64,000 nt of DNA from NCBI GenBank assembly GCA_031216915.1, contig CM062289.1, positions 57,044,577 to 57,108,576 on the forward strand. Reading direction: 5' to 3'. Within the stretch, counting starts at the first letter, position 1; every line of letters starts with the position of its first letter. Below, in pieces: positions 55,711 to 64,000 of this stretch. This DNA comes from Pictodentalium vernedei (taxonomy: Eukaryota; Mollusca; Scaphopoda; Dentaliida; Dentaliidae). Position numbers and translations under genes: made by a program. Below the pieces are notes generated by a model. It saw only the letters and a program-made list of their open reading frames with translations, searched no databases and had not been told where the DNA came from.

Positions 55711-55732
55711 CATCCTAATTATCACCTTAATT

Positions 55733-56527
55733 ATGGAAACACTGGAACTACCAGCGCGACTGAAGAGAACAATAGCAGCTCTGGGCATCTCTTGCCCTGT
55801 CACCAGGACTGTCCAGGAGACAGGCAAGAGAGTCCATCTGAACTTGGAGTTCATCTTTGAAGAGCACAACACCACCACACCTTCTTCGGGGAGAGGTAGC
55901 ACCTTTTGTGAGAGGAACCCCTCTCACACTGGTCCTCACCCGAAGAAGCCTGGATCTGGCCCTGAAAAGAAGAAGAGCAAGAAGAAAAAGAGCCCATCCA
56001 CCAGGCGCCGGAATGCCCGGCGGCTGGAGACATTCTTGAAAAAGAAGAAGGAAGAGAAAGTGGAAGAGAAGACGGAGGAGACCACTACCATTTCCTCCCC
56101 TCCAACTCCTGTGACTCCCATCCACTCCCCAGCTGCCTCTCCTTCGAGGGGCAACCTGGAGGATGACGATGTCACCAGCAAGTCGGAGACGGAATAGGAA
56201 ACTGGTTCTCTGATGTCTCCCTCTCCAATTTCAACCCCCTCTCTGGATCAGGAACAGGCACGGATACTCTTTGAGCAAATTCACAGCCTAAGAGAAGACA
56301 TCAGGGCAACTATAGAAGAAACTAAAGACCACAACAAGACCACGACGGCACTCATAGAACAACGCAACAGCCACAGCACCAACACTCCTGAAGCAGCAAG
56401 GACTCGACCATTCCAACTCAGTCAGTCCTCCATTATCAACAGCCCAACTACACCAACAACTACCACAGACTCTCCTTCCCAGCCACCTCCACCCAAAAAG
56501 AAGAAACAACGGCATAGAAAACGCTAA
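55733..56527 (+). pseudogene. Gag/ORF1-like basic coiled-coil protein with one in-frame stop
   Basis: The frame begins METLELPARLKRTIAALGIS and continues through VHLNLEFIFEEHNTTTP and KKKKSPSTRRRNARRLE to KSETE. It meets TAG at 56195-56197, then continues in the same frame for 110 codons: a coiled-coil-like stretch (LFEQIHSLREDIRATIEE), a Ser/Thr/Pro linker and a basic tail PPPPKKKKQRHRKR. The stop falls in an acidic run where copy 1 has Glu, so a GAG-to-TAG change is the simplest explanation; readthrough is less likely. Apart from the stop, domain order equals the intact copy at 2990-3688. Nucleic-acid binding is inferred from composition only. Confidence 0.7.
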
Positions 56528-56778
56528 AACCATCACAGACACCTGCCGAGTACCTAAACCTTCTCCTCCTTTGACACACCTAGACATATGAAACCAACCA
56601 TCTACAGTCACTGAGGGTCAAAAGGGGCTTGTCCCCCAAATCGTCCCTGCGCGCCTTCGGCGCGTCAAACCATTTCGTTCAGGTCACAGTGGTCTGTCAA
56701 GACAGGTGGTCTCTCAAGACAGGTGGTCTCCCATAGCAGGTCCATTATAGAGTAAAACCAATCGGTGCCTGGCAGATG

Positions 56779-57069
56779 CAGGGTTCCTGCACCTGACCTG
56801 ACATGAAATTCCAGGCTTTTCCAGGCCATATACACCCCAAATTCAAGGAGTTTCAAGGCTAATAGAAAGTTAAATTCAAGGTTTTTCCTGGCTTATCGTA
56901 GTTGAACCACTCGAACCGTCACAGACGTATTTAATTCATCTCAACTCGGCGAGCAATGCTTCATTTTTCAAGGCTTTTCCAGGCCCAGTGAGCCAAATCA
57001 AGGCTTTTCAAGGCTTTGAATTTCATTTTTTTAAATTCCAGGCTTTTCAAGGCCCGCGGGAACCCTGAC
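56779..57069. mobile_element. hAT-like MITE with CAGGGTTCCTGC ends
   Basis: Ends cagggttcctgcacctgacc and gcgggaaccctg. Interior of short ccaggcttttc/caaggctttt repeats. It replaced about 12 bp of the family G sequence instead of duplicating 8 bp. A half copy is at 17749. Confidence 0.65.
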
Positions 57070-57115
57070 AGGTGGTCTCTCCAGACAGTGGTCTCTCAAG
57101 ACAGGTTTTACTGTA

Positions 57116-57824
57116 TATACTGGGTTACTAACCCTGTGCACTGTACAGTTTTAGTGTAAATCTAATCTATATCAACTCTTTACCCAACATAAGGGTCAAA
57201 ACCAGCCAATACTATTCTCTTAAAGCATTAAACTCAGCTTTAACAGCCCTCGTTGGTTTTTTTTGTGAATTCCAAAAATGAAAATATATGGCACCACAAA
57301 GTAGATCTTCTGTTTCTCAGGCCATTTTTGATAAAACTGCATGCGGGCGGGCGGGGCGCGCGGGCGGGCGGGCGGGCAGGGTGGCGTTTTTTTATTTTAT
57401 TTTTTATTTTTGTTATTATTATATCTTTGCCATCAAAAATTGATGTTCTTGGTTTGTTTTATGTTTTAGGCCTCATAATCTACAGAATAGGATGGGTGGT
57501 GCAGTATTTCGTCCCTTGAGTGCAAGAAGGCTTTGCAATGTTAAAGCATTGCAAAGCCTTCTTGCACCCAAGGGTTCAATTTATCAATTTTCTTAACTTG
57601 AGTAAAATATCAGACACAACTCACATAAATTAATTTTTTTTTAAGTTTGCATTGGCTATAAAAAGAGGGCATGCGGCAGCCAAAAGGATCATGTGGGAGA
57701 GCCTGAGAAACAGATTTTTACTTTTTTCAGGCCTATTCTATTTTCAATTAATAGCTTGTTATAAGAGATAATGAAATATTAGAGGGAATTCCTATTTCTA
57801 ATTTGATGGGAACTGTTCACTCAC
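57116..57824. other. Intron sequence with GC-rich tract and hairpin
   Basis: 57175-57228 is a family B MITE end (tctttacccaacataagg). 57338-57378 is a gcgggcg minisatellite. 57513-57574 is a perfect hairpin (gcaagaaggctttgcaatg and complement). tctcaggccatttttgataa and cctgagaaacagatttttac suggest an inverted outer pair of an unclassified element. Confidence 0.45.
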
Positions 57825-57977
57825 CCTGAACACTATCGGTCTGTCTATTCGAATCAGTTTCGTGTTAGTCATATTTGCGGGTACTTCTTTAACTGTCCTT
57901 ATATATGTACACACAGCACACTCAACAGCAGGCTTCTCAAAATAGGGGTTCTCAATAATGCACTCTGCATCATAGTA
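57825..57977 (-). CDS. Host gene, internal exon 2 of the visible series
   Basis: 153 nt if the second AG of ctttttcagag is used, which gives phase 0 entry as the upstream exon needs; the first AG would add two bases and shift frame. Donor TTCAGG followed by gtgagt. It encodes YYDAECIIENPYFEKPAVEC, AVCTYIRTVKEVPANMTNTK and LIRIDRPIVFR. CAVC forms a CxxC motif that could pair with CLDC of the previous exon. IDRPIVFR resembles the run-in to cupin-like/JmjC-like domains. A sequon (NMT) is compatible with a secretory-pathway protein. Confidence 0.8.
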
Positions 57978-58131
57978 CTCTGAAAAAGGTACAAGATAAC
58001 AAGAAAGTTTATAACAGTCTGCAACCTTATCAGAGATGGTGGGAGCTGGGTACAAAAGGTACACATCCCACTCCCCAACATGTACGCCTCCTTCCCTTTT
58101 TATCCATAGAAATGTAATTTGAATTATTATA

Positions 58132-58388
58132 CAGTACGTGGAGAGTGGATTGTAACTAAATCACCCACGGAGTGGAGTTATCAACCAAACTATAACTTTC
58201 ATATTTTGTATATATCGACTAAAAACACAAGCAATGTTTCAGCCAATGGACCTCCGGGTTTAACCCGGAGATCCATTGGCTGAAACTTTGCTTGTGCTTG
58301 TTATGCTTTGCAACAAATTTGCAATTATTGCTTGGGTGGAATCTCCACCCTGCGGGTGATTTAGTGATAATACACTTTCCACGTACTA
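58132..58388. mobile_element. TA-flanked palindromic MITE, family C
   Basis: 257 bp, TA at 58130-58131 and 58389-58390, TIR cagtacgtggagagtg; the right end has one substitution (cgtacta). Same core as the other three copies. Confidence 0.85.
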
Positions 58389-58401
58389 TACAATTCCTTA
58401 A

Positions 58402-58612
58402 CCCTTTACCCAACACAAAAAAGCAGACGACACTTGCAAATAAAATTCTTGAATAAATCATTTTTTGTCTCAAAAACATAGGTTATGACCCCTCATTGGA
58501 ACAACCTTGATGAACTCGTTTCATAGAGGAGTCATAACCTATGTTTTGGGGACAAAAAAATGAAAAAAAATAATAGTGCTGGCTGGTTTTGGCTGTTACA
58601 TTGGGTAAAGGG
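58402..58612. mobile_element. piggyBac-like MITE, family B
   Basis: TTAA at 58398-58401 and 58613-58616. The core is partly scrambled (ggaacaaccttgatgaactc). Confidence 0.75.
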
Positions 58613-58629
58613 TTAAAAGCTTTACTCAA

Positions 58630-58963
58630 CCCCTTGCCCAATGCACACAATTTCAAGGGGTTTGTTAATCATGTTTTATAAAATTTTTACGAAATTTCAA
58701 CAAAATTGTATTATGTGACATCTCACTGGATCTCATTCCAATGAGGGGTCACATGGTATTGTTTTGTTGAAATTTCTTGAAAATTATGCAGATGGATTTA
58801 TTTATTTATTGGAGTTTAATGAAAATTTCACAACAGCCAGTCACCTTGTGTCAGAGAGATTTACGGGTGGAAGAAGTCAGAGTACATGGAGACACCAAGC
58901 AGCGGTTGGTTAGCAACCGTCTGACTCCCCAATGTACTAATTTCCAATTTGTTAGGTAAAGTT
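58630..58963. mobile_element. Family B MITE carrying a SINE fragment
   Basis: Left cccttgcccaatgc, core attatgtgacatctcactgg, right gttaggtaaagtt, then TTAA (58964-58967). The minus-strand SINE at 58796-58945 sits near the right end. Confidence 0.65.
58796..58945 (-). mobile_element. SINE 3' fragment
   Basis: tttatttatttattggagtt tail then tacgggtggaagaagtcaga. The head and most of the body are absent. Confidence 0.65.
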
Positions 58964-58967
58964 TTAA

Positions 58968-59991
58968 CATTGTCAGCACATGGTACTTTTTGAATGCCGA
59001 TTTTCCTAAATAGCATTGGCCAGGTTATAAAATCATTTTTGTACTGTATGTTTGGAAATTCCTCTGTTAATTTTTTGCAGCACCCTGTATGAATCCCACA
59101 TCAGAATTAACTCAGGTATTTTTTTATGAAATCCCTCCAACTTTTTGGAGCACCTCATAGCAGGGCCCTTTCATGGGTAATGATGTACACTATACACACT
59201 ACATACGGGGTGGGTGGGGGGTTGGGTAATTTTGCGGTCCTGTAGCTCCATGGCAACAATAGGGTTCTTTAACGTGCACAGTTAATTACCACAGACAGAA
59301 CACCCATTTATACATTTTCACCCAACAGGACGAGCATTGCATTATAACAAAACATGGCACTATGGAGGAGCAGTGTGGGATGAATACACGCTAAAATTGC
59401 ATTACAATTCCCTGACCTGCAACCCTTCAAGGCTTGGGATCTGAGCGCAATGCATTACACTCTTGGCTTCTGCATCCTCAAGGGTATGATTTCTACGTTA
59501 GGTTAAGGGTAGGATTTTTACGTCAGGTAAAGGGTTAAAAACATGATAGTACTGAAATTAGGCCTATCGCTTTCAAAATTTTGCGTAACCCATTTATCAT
59601 TCACCTGATCTGAGCTTTGGTAACTTATTGTTCATTCCCCTGTACTTGATTCAGGTAACCCATTAGGTAACCGATATATATTTATCATATGACTCGTCCA
59701 TTTTGTTCACTTTAAAACATTTGATATTTTGTTTTCATATTAATCAGTGATAAATAAAGCCTTCCGTCAACTTCATTGGTCAATTTCAAAACTAGACAAT
59801 TTGATTGGCTGAACAAAATACAACTGGGCCACATTTTCATAATTTGCATAATTAGTGTTGGGAGCTTTCATTGGTCAATTTCAAAACTGGACAATTTGAT
59901 TGGCTGAACAAAACACAACTGGGTCACATTTGCATAATTTCAGTAGGGAGAATTTACGTTATGTGTCCTATTTGGGGTGGGTTATATTGTA
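58968..59991. other. Intron sequence
   Basis: 59260-59290 (agggttctttaacgtgcaca) is a phrase typical of old marine-invertebrate repeats. 59755-59830 and 59860-59940 are two copies of an ~80-bp segment (ttggtcaatttcaaaactag, caatttgattggctgaacaa). No exon seen. Confidence 0.4.
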
Positions 59992-59995
59992 TTAA

Positions 59996-60197
59996 TCTTT
60001 TACCTACAAGAAAAATGCCATTCATTTTTTTTATATTTTCACTTTTTGCTTCCAAAACATAGGTTATGACCCCTCAATGGAAGGAGCTCATTCCAATGAG
60101 GGGTCATAACCTCTGTTTTGGAAACAAAAAATGAAAATATTTAGTTATACGAGGATGTTTTTTCCAAGTGCCGTCTGCAACTCAAGTTAGGTGATTG
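59996..60197. mobile_element. piggyBac-like MITE, family B
   Basis: TTAA at 59992-59995 and 60198-60201. Core taggttatgacccctcaatg, centre aaggagctcattcc. Confidence 0.75.
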
Positions 60198-60251
60198 TTA
60201 AAAAGTCATACTAAGCAGCTAATTTGTGCGTGTGTGTGTCGTATGATAAAC

Positions 60252-60385
60252 AGAATATGAAATGAGTGTTTTTCTCCTATAATATTTATGAAACTCGGCC
60301 GAATTTTCCGTTTAGGCTCGCCACAATGGAAAATTCTTAGACTCGTTTCATGAATATTATATGAGAAAAACACTCATTCCATATC
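60252..60385. mobile_element. Palindromic MITE, unassigned
   Basis: Arms gaatatgaaatgagtgtttt and aaaacactcattccatatc, inner complementary tataatatttatgaaac / gtttcatgaatattat. Ends and target duplication not determined. Confidence 0.6.
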
Positions 60386-60438
60386 CTCTATGTATTGCTA
60401 CTATGCTGATATATGAAGTGTTGTATCATAGCCAAGTT

Positions 60439-60814
60439 GGGAGCGTAGTGGCTCAGCAGTAGACTGTTGGACTTCTGTGCTAGAGGTCCCGAGTTCGAGC
60501 CCCGTCCGGGACGACCCGCGTAGTGTCCTTGGGCAAGGCACTTTATCCCGGTTGCCTACATGGGGGCACGATGACGCCGTGTATTAAGGCATACTGCCCG
60601 TCGAAGGTGCACATGTCTTCAACCGCTGCAACCCTGCTTAAGCGGAGCTTGGACAGAGTTAGAATGTTGAGGAGCTGACAGTTGCTTGTCGATGCTCGGT
60701 GGTTCACTCTGGGTACTCCGGCTTCCTCCACCCATAAAACTGTCCCGGTCACGATTAGCCATTGTGCATAAGTATGTGACCTTAAATACTAATAAATAAA
60801 TAAATATAAATAAA
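60439..60814 (+). mobile_element. Full-length tRNA-derived SINE (type 2 head)
   Basis: Head gggagcgtagtggctcagca (A-box-like) and cgagttcgagcc (B-box-like), body ttgggcaaggca, tail taaataaataaatataaat. Exact 15-bp duplications tatcatagccaagtt at 60424-60438 and 60815-60829. The cleanest reference copy of this subtype. Confidence 0.9.
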
Positions 60815-60950
60815 TATCATAGCCAAGTTCTTTCTCCTATCATCCTATGAGGAATATCCTGATGAACTGAGTTGAATTCTTGGGAACAAGAATGAGGTCA
60901 TGCTGCAGCAATTCAGATACAAGTTAATTATAATTATAGTCTAATCTTGG

Positions 60951-61493
60951 CATGGGCCAGCATGTTGCAAAAGAGTATGGCATCCATAATCACTGTTTGT
61001 GGCAGAGACATGAATTATTTCCATTTCCTGATTTCCATCATTATTATTATTACTTTTTATTGGTGTTTACATACCTATGCACAATGGCGAATCGTGAGCG
61101 TGACATTTTTTCAAGCGTAGGAAGCCAGATTACCCAGAGAGAACCACCGAGCATCGACGTGAAACTGTCCGCTCCTCAACATTCTAACTCTGTTCAAGCT
61201 CCGTTCATGCAGGGTTACTGGAGTTGAAGACATGTGCACCATCAACATGCAGTATGCCATAGTGCACAGCATCATCGTGCCACCCATGTAGGCAAACAGG
61301 ATAAAGTGCCTTGCCCAAGGACACAATTGAGGTCATCCTGGACAGAGATCGAACTCGGGACCTCTAGCATAGAAGTTCAACAGTCTATCACTGAACCACC
61401 ATGCTCCCCATAGGCCAGCATGCTGCAGAAGAGTATGGCATCCATAAATACTATTTGTGGCAGAGACGTGAATTATTGCCATTTCCTGATTTT
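60951..61493. repeat. 85-bp direct repeats bracketing a SINE
   Basis: 60951-61034 and 61409-61493 match (ggccagcatgttgcaaaaga and agtatggcatccataa...) at about 90% identity, far longer than a retroposition duplication. Confidence 0.8.
61035..61408 (-). mobile_element. Full-length SINE (type 2 head), minus strand
   Basis: Tail attattattactttttattg, body ttgcccaaggacacaatt, head (read on minus) gagcatggtggttcagtgat and gagttcgatctc. More diverged than 60439. Confidence 0.8.
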
Positions 61494-61563
61494 GTACCTT
61501 TGTTACATCTAAAGATGATCAACAGTTTAAAATTATGTAGAGCATCAACTGATCATTAGCATA

Positions 61564-61886
61564 CAATTAAAACTAGAAGACCTGTCACGAATAGTGCGCT
61601 TATCTAGGCTTAGTTGCGCATTGGAATTGCGCGCAATTGCCATATCGAAGGGTATCCAAAGCACGGCAAGTTCTCCTGGTTACTCACAGCAAACACATGC
61701 AATGTTTCAGCCAATGGAACTCCGGGTTACCCGGGTTACCCGGAGGTCCATTGGCTGAAACATTGCTTGTGCACAGGCCATATGGACAGAATTTGATAGC
61801 TTTACTATGGCCATAACGCGTACATTAACACGCAGATCAACGTGCTATTTGTGCGCAACTCATGACAGGACTTCTAGTTTTAACTG
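61564..61886. mobile_element. TA-flanked palindromic MITE, family D
   Basis: 323 bp, TA at 61562-61563 and 61887-61888. Carries a 9-bp duplication (ttacccggg) at the very centre of the palindrome, explaining its extra length over the 314-bp copies. Confidence 0.85.
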
Positions 61887-61888
61887 TA

Positions 61889-61972
61889 GTGTTTGCATCT
61901 GCTTGAAGTATAGATGCTCTGTTGGCCAATAATTGCCCAACATAGTAGCTTCACTTCAGGCAGATGCAAACA
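61889..61972. repeat. Small inverted repeat
   Basis: gtgtttgcatctgcttgaag and cttcaggcagatgcaaacac frame a ~40-bp loop. Confidence 0.6.
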
Positions 61973-62124
61973 CCCATGCAGCCGATGATTGGTTGATGCT
62001 CAACTTCATTCCACCATTCATTCGTACTACATGCAGATCATTCAATTTGGAGAAAATTTCAAGTGACCTGGGAACAATTTAGCACAACCCGTTTTCTGTT
62101 CCCATGTTTTTCATTTTAGGTAAC

Positions 62125-62199
62125 CTCCACGCAATCCAAACAGCTGTTCACCTCAAATCGGCAGGCCTGGTAAACTGATGCATCAATATACAGACAATC
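62125..62199 (-). CDS. Host gene, first visible coding exon
   Basis: 75 nt. Acceptor tatattccag; the donor GTGGAG followed by gttacc is unusual but keeps the frame. It encodes DCLYIDASVYQACRFEVNSC and LDCVE, with four cysteines including CLDC. Joined to the next exon the sequence runs CLDC-VE-YYDAEC, and CLDC lies about 27 residues before CAVC. This spacing would suit a zinc-ribbon-like or disulphide-linked module. The frame enters in phase 0, so further exons lie upstream, beyond the window or unrecognised. The weak donor lowers confidence relative to the other exons. Confidence 0.6.
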
Positions 62200-62450
62200 C
62201 TGGAATATAAATTTTCTCATAAATTATCTTAACCCTTAGATCCCCATACAGCCACAAATTGCCCCTTTTTATATTGCTCTGAGAGTGTTGTTCCAAGTGC
62301 ACATGTAGGGAACGGGACAATCTGGGACAACCCACTCCAAGTTTTCACATGCCGCAGTGATCAAGGACTGCGGCCCACCATTTCACTTAATTATGATGGT
62401 ATTATAAGTAATAACATGTGAATAAGTCCAAATGAACTATTCAGCTGTTA

Positions 62451-62942
62451 TCTAATATATAAATGTGAATGTCTGTATCTCTCTATCTTTGTTCCGGGTG
62501 AACTCCTCCATTTCTCGACCGATCGATCTCAAATTTTCAAATTACGGGGGTAATTCGTCCCTGTGAGTAACATGGGATGGGTGCAGTGCCCGTGCGGGGT
62601 GACCCTGACCTTGAAATTGATGACCTTGACCTTTTATTTCAAAAACAGGCTAAAATTTCATATGTGCGGGTATACTGACCCATCGATCATTTTGACTTTA
62701 TCGGAGTGCCCGTGTGGGGTGACCTTGAAATTGGTGACCTTGACCTTTTATTTCGAAAACGGCTGGGCCGATCGGGCTAAAATTTCATATGTGTGGGTAT
62801 ATTTACCCCTCGATCATTTTGACTTTATCGGGGTGGCCATGTGGGGTGACCTTGACCTTGAAATTGGTAACCTTGACCTTCTATTTCAAAAACGGCTGAT
62901 ATAACCATCTTCTCCCGTGCAACGCCGGGTAACACCCGCTAG
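62451..62942 (+). mobile_element. Non-autonomous Helitron, unit 1
   Basis: Starts TCTAATATATAAATG directly after an A. Ends with the hairpin cccgtgcaacgccggg and then aacacccgctag, the CTAG 3' end, followed by T. These are hallmark Helitron termini. The interior has about two units of a tgaccttgaccttgaaattg repeat. No Rep/helicase. Confidence 0.85.
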
Positions 62943-64000
62943 TCTAATATATAAATGTGAATGCCTTGCCTGTATCTATATATCTCTCTCTATCTTTGTT
63001 CCGGGTGAACTCCTCCATTTCTCAACCAATCAATCTCAAATTTTCTACACAGGGGTATTTCGTCCCTGCGAGTAACATGGGATGGGTGCCGTGCGGGGTG
63101 ACATTGATGACCTTGATCTTTTATTTCGAAAACAGCTGGGCCGATCGGGCTAAAATTTCGTAGGTGCAGGTATATTGACCCATTGATCATTTTGACTTTA
63201 TCGGGGTGACCTTGAAATTGTGACCTTCACCTTTTATTTCGAAAATGGCTGGGCCGATCGGGCTAAAATTTCATATGTGCGGGTACATTGACCCATCGAT
63301 CATTTTGACTTTATCGGGGTGCCCATGTGGGTTGACCTTGACCTTGAAATTGGTGACCTTGACCTTTTATTTCAAAAACGGTTGGTCCGATCAGACTAAA
63401 ATTTCATATGTGTGGGTATATTGACCCATCGATCATTTTGATTTTATAGGGGTTGACCTTGACCTTGAAATTGGTGACCTTGACCTTTTATTTCGACAAT
63501 GGCAGGGCTGATCGGGCTAAAATTTCATATGTGCGGGTGTACTGACCCATCGATCATTTTAATTTTATCGGGATGCCCGTGTGGGGTGACCTTGACCTTG
63601 AAATTGGGGACCCTGGCCTTTTATTTTGAAAACAGTTGGGCCGATCAGGCTAAAATTTCATATGTGCGGGTATATTGACCCATCGATCATTTTGACTTTA
63701 TCGGGGTGCCCGTGTGGAGTGACCTTGACCTTGAAATTGGTGACCTTGACCTTTTATTTCGAAAACAGCTGGGGGGATCGGGCTAAAATTTCATATGTGA
63801 GGGTATATTGACCCATCAATCATTTTGACTTTATCAGGGTGCCCATGCGGGGTGACCTTGACCTTGAAATTGGTGACCTTGACCTTTTATTTTGAAAGCG
63901 GCTGGGCTGATCGGGCTAAAATTTCATATGTGCGGGTATACTGACCCACCGATCATTTTGACTTTATCGGGGTGCCCGTGTGTGGTGACTTTGACCTTCA
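62943..64000 (+). mobile_element. Non-autonomous Helitron, unit 2 (continues past window)
   Basis: A second tctaatatataaatgtgaat start abuts the CTAG end of unit 1, so the two are head to tail. It contains an expanded array of ~115-135-bp units (ccatcgatcattttgacttt, ggtgaccttgaccttgaaat, gccgatcgggctaaaatttc), still running at the window edge. Confidence 0.85.

Larger units (their letters stand above)
55651..56679 (+). mobile_element. ORF1-only retroposon, copy 2
   Basis: 1029 bp, exact 12-bp duplications caggtcacagtg at 55639-55650 and 56680-56691. The empty site is preserved in the family G copy at 9379-9390, so both ends are fixed. Contents: leader hairpin (55684-55710), ORF (55733-56527), structured 3' region with aggggcttgtcccc and the GC hairpin (56649-56665), terminal ccatttcgtt. 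No poly(A) tail. Confidence 0.85.
55028..57113. mobile_element. TA-flanked transposon derivative, family G, copy 2 with nested insertions
   Basis: Left cagtagaacccgtcttgaga, right aagacaggttttactg, TA at 55026-55027 and 57114-57115. Aligns with 8835-9790 outside three differences: an inverted duplication at 55211-55331, the retroposon at 55651-56679, and a hAT-like MITE at 56779-57069. Confidence 0.75.

Noticed and set aside
55748-56125. Minus-strand open frames opposite the ORF1-like gene
   Set aside because: Shadow frames opposite a Lys/Pro-rich coding region.
55028-57113. ORF1-like protein as the transposase of the family G element
   Set aside because: The ORF lies in a nested retroposon with its own 12-bp duplication, and another copy (2851-3739) exists outside family G.

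Overview
The window is animal nuclear DNA: AT-rich, intron-like and packed with repeats. No prokaryotic gene organisation, tRNA or rRNA gene, or CRISPR array is visible. Its repeats (tRNA- and 5S-headed SINEs, a DIRS-type tyrosine-recombinase retrotransposon, a CR1/L2-like LINE with a 2A-like peptide, Helitrons, a Tc1 remnant, many hAT/piggyBac/Tc1-type MITEs) fit a marine invertebrate such as a lancelet, hemichordate, echinoderm or lophotrochozoan. I cannot name the species.

Host gene. Six exons on the minus strand (62199-62125, 57977-57825, 46818-46634, 40238-40103, 34431-34302, 21629-21499) have splice sites, mutually compatible phases and a summed length of 810 nt (269 codons plus stop). 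An AATAAA lies 67 nt after the stop. They encode the C-terminal part of a protein with two CxxC motifs followed by a region resembling the cupin-like/JmjC-like fold. Almost everything else from about 21 to 62 kb is intron filled with transposons and satellites.

Layout. 0-21 kb (downstream of the gene): SINEs, palindromic MITEs, an ORF1-only retroposon (2851-3739), a LINE endonuclease split by a fold-back element (10019-11506), and a 165-bp satellite (20.3-21.3 kb). 22463-32801: a degraded DIRS-like element with inverted terminal repeats, an internal complementary region, tyrosine recombinase and RNase H remnants, and a 3.4-kb internal tandem duplication; it sits inside a 166-bp satellite. 33-49 kb: satellites, hAT and piggyBac-like MITEs, a 5S-headed SINE, nested SINEs and a Tc1 pseudogene. 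49.8-54.5 kb: a 153-bp satellite. 55.0-57.1 kb: a TA-flanked transposon carrying a second ORF1-only retroposon. 58-62 kb: more MITEs and SINEs. 62451-64000: two Helitrons head to tail, loaded with TGACCTTG repeats.

The most unusual items are the HAL1-like ORF1-only retroposon (two copies with target-site duplications, a conserved frame, and a base-paired 5' leader with compensatory changes), the DIRS element whose circle junction can be read from its internal complementary region, and palindromic cores shared between MITE families with unrelated ends. All calls are from reading the sequence alone; no database search was possible.
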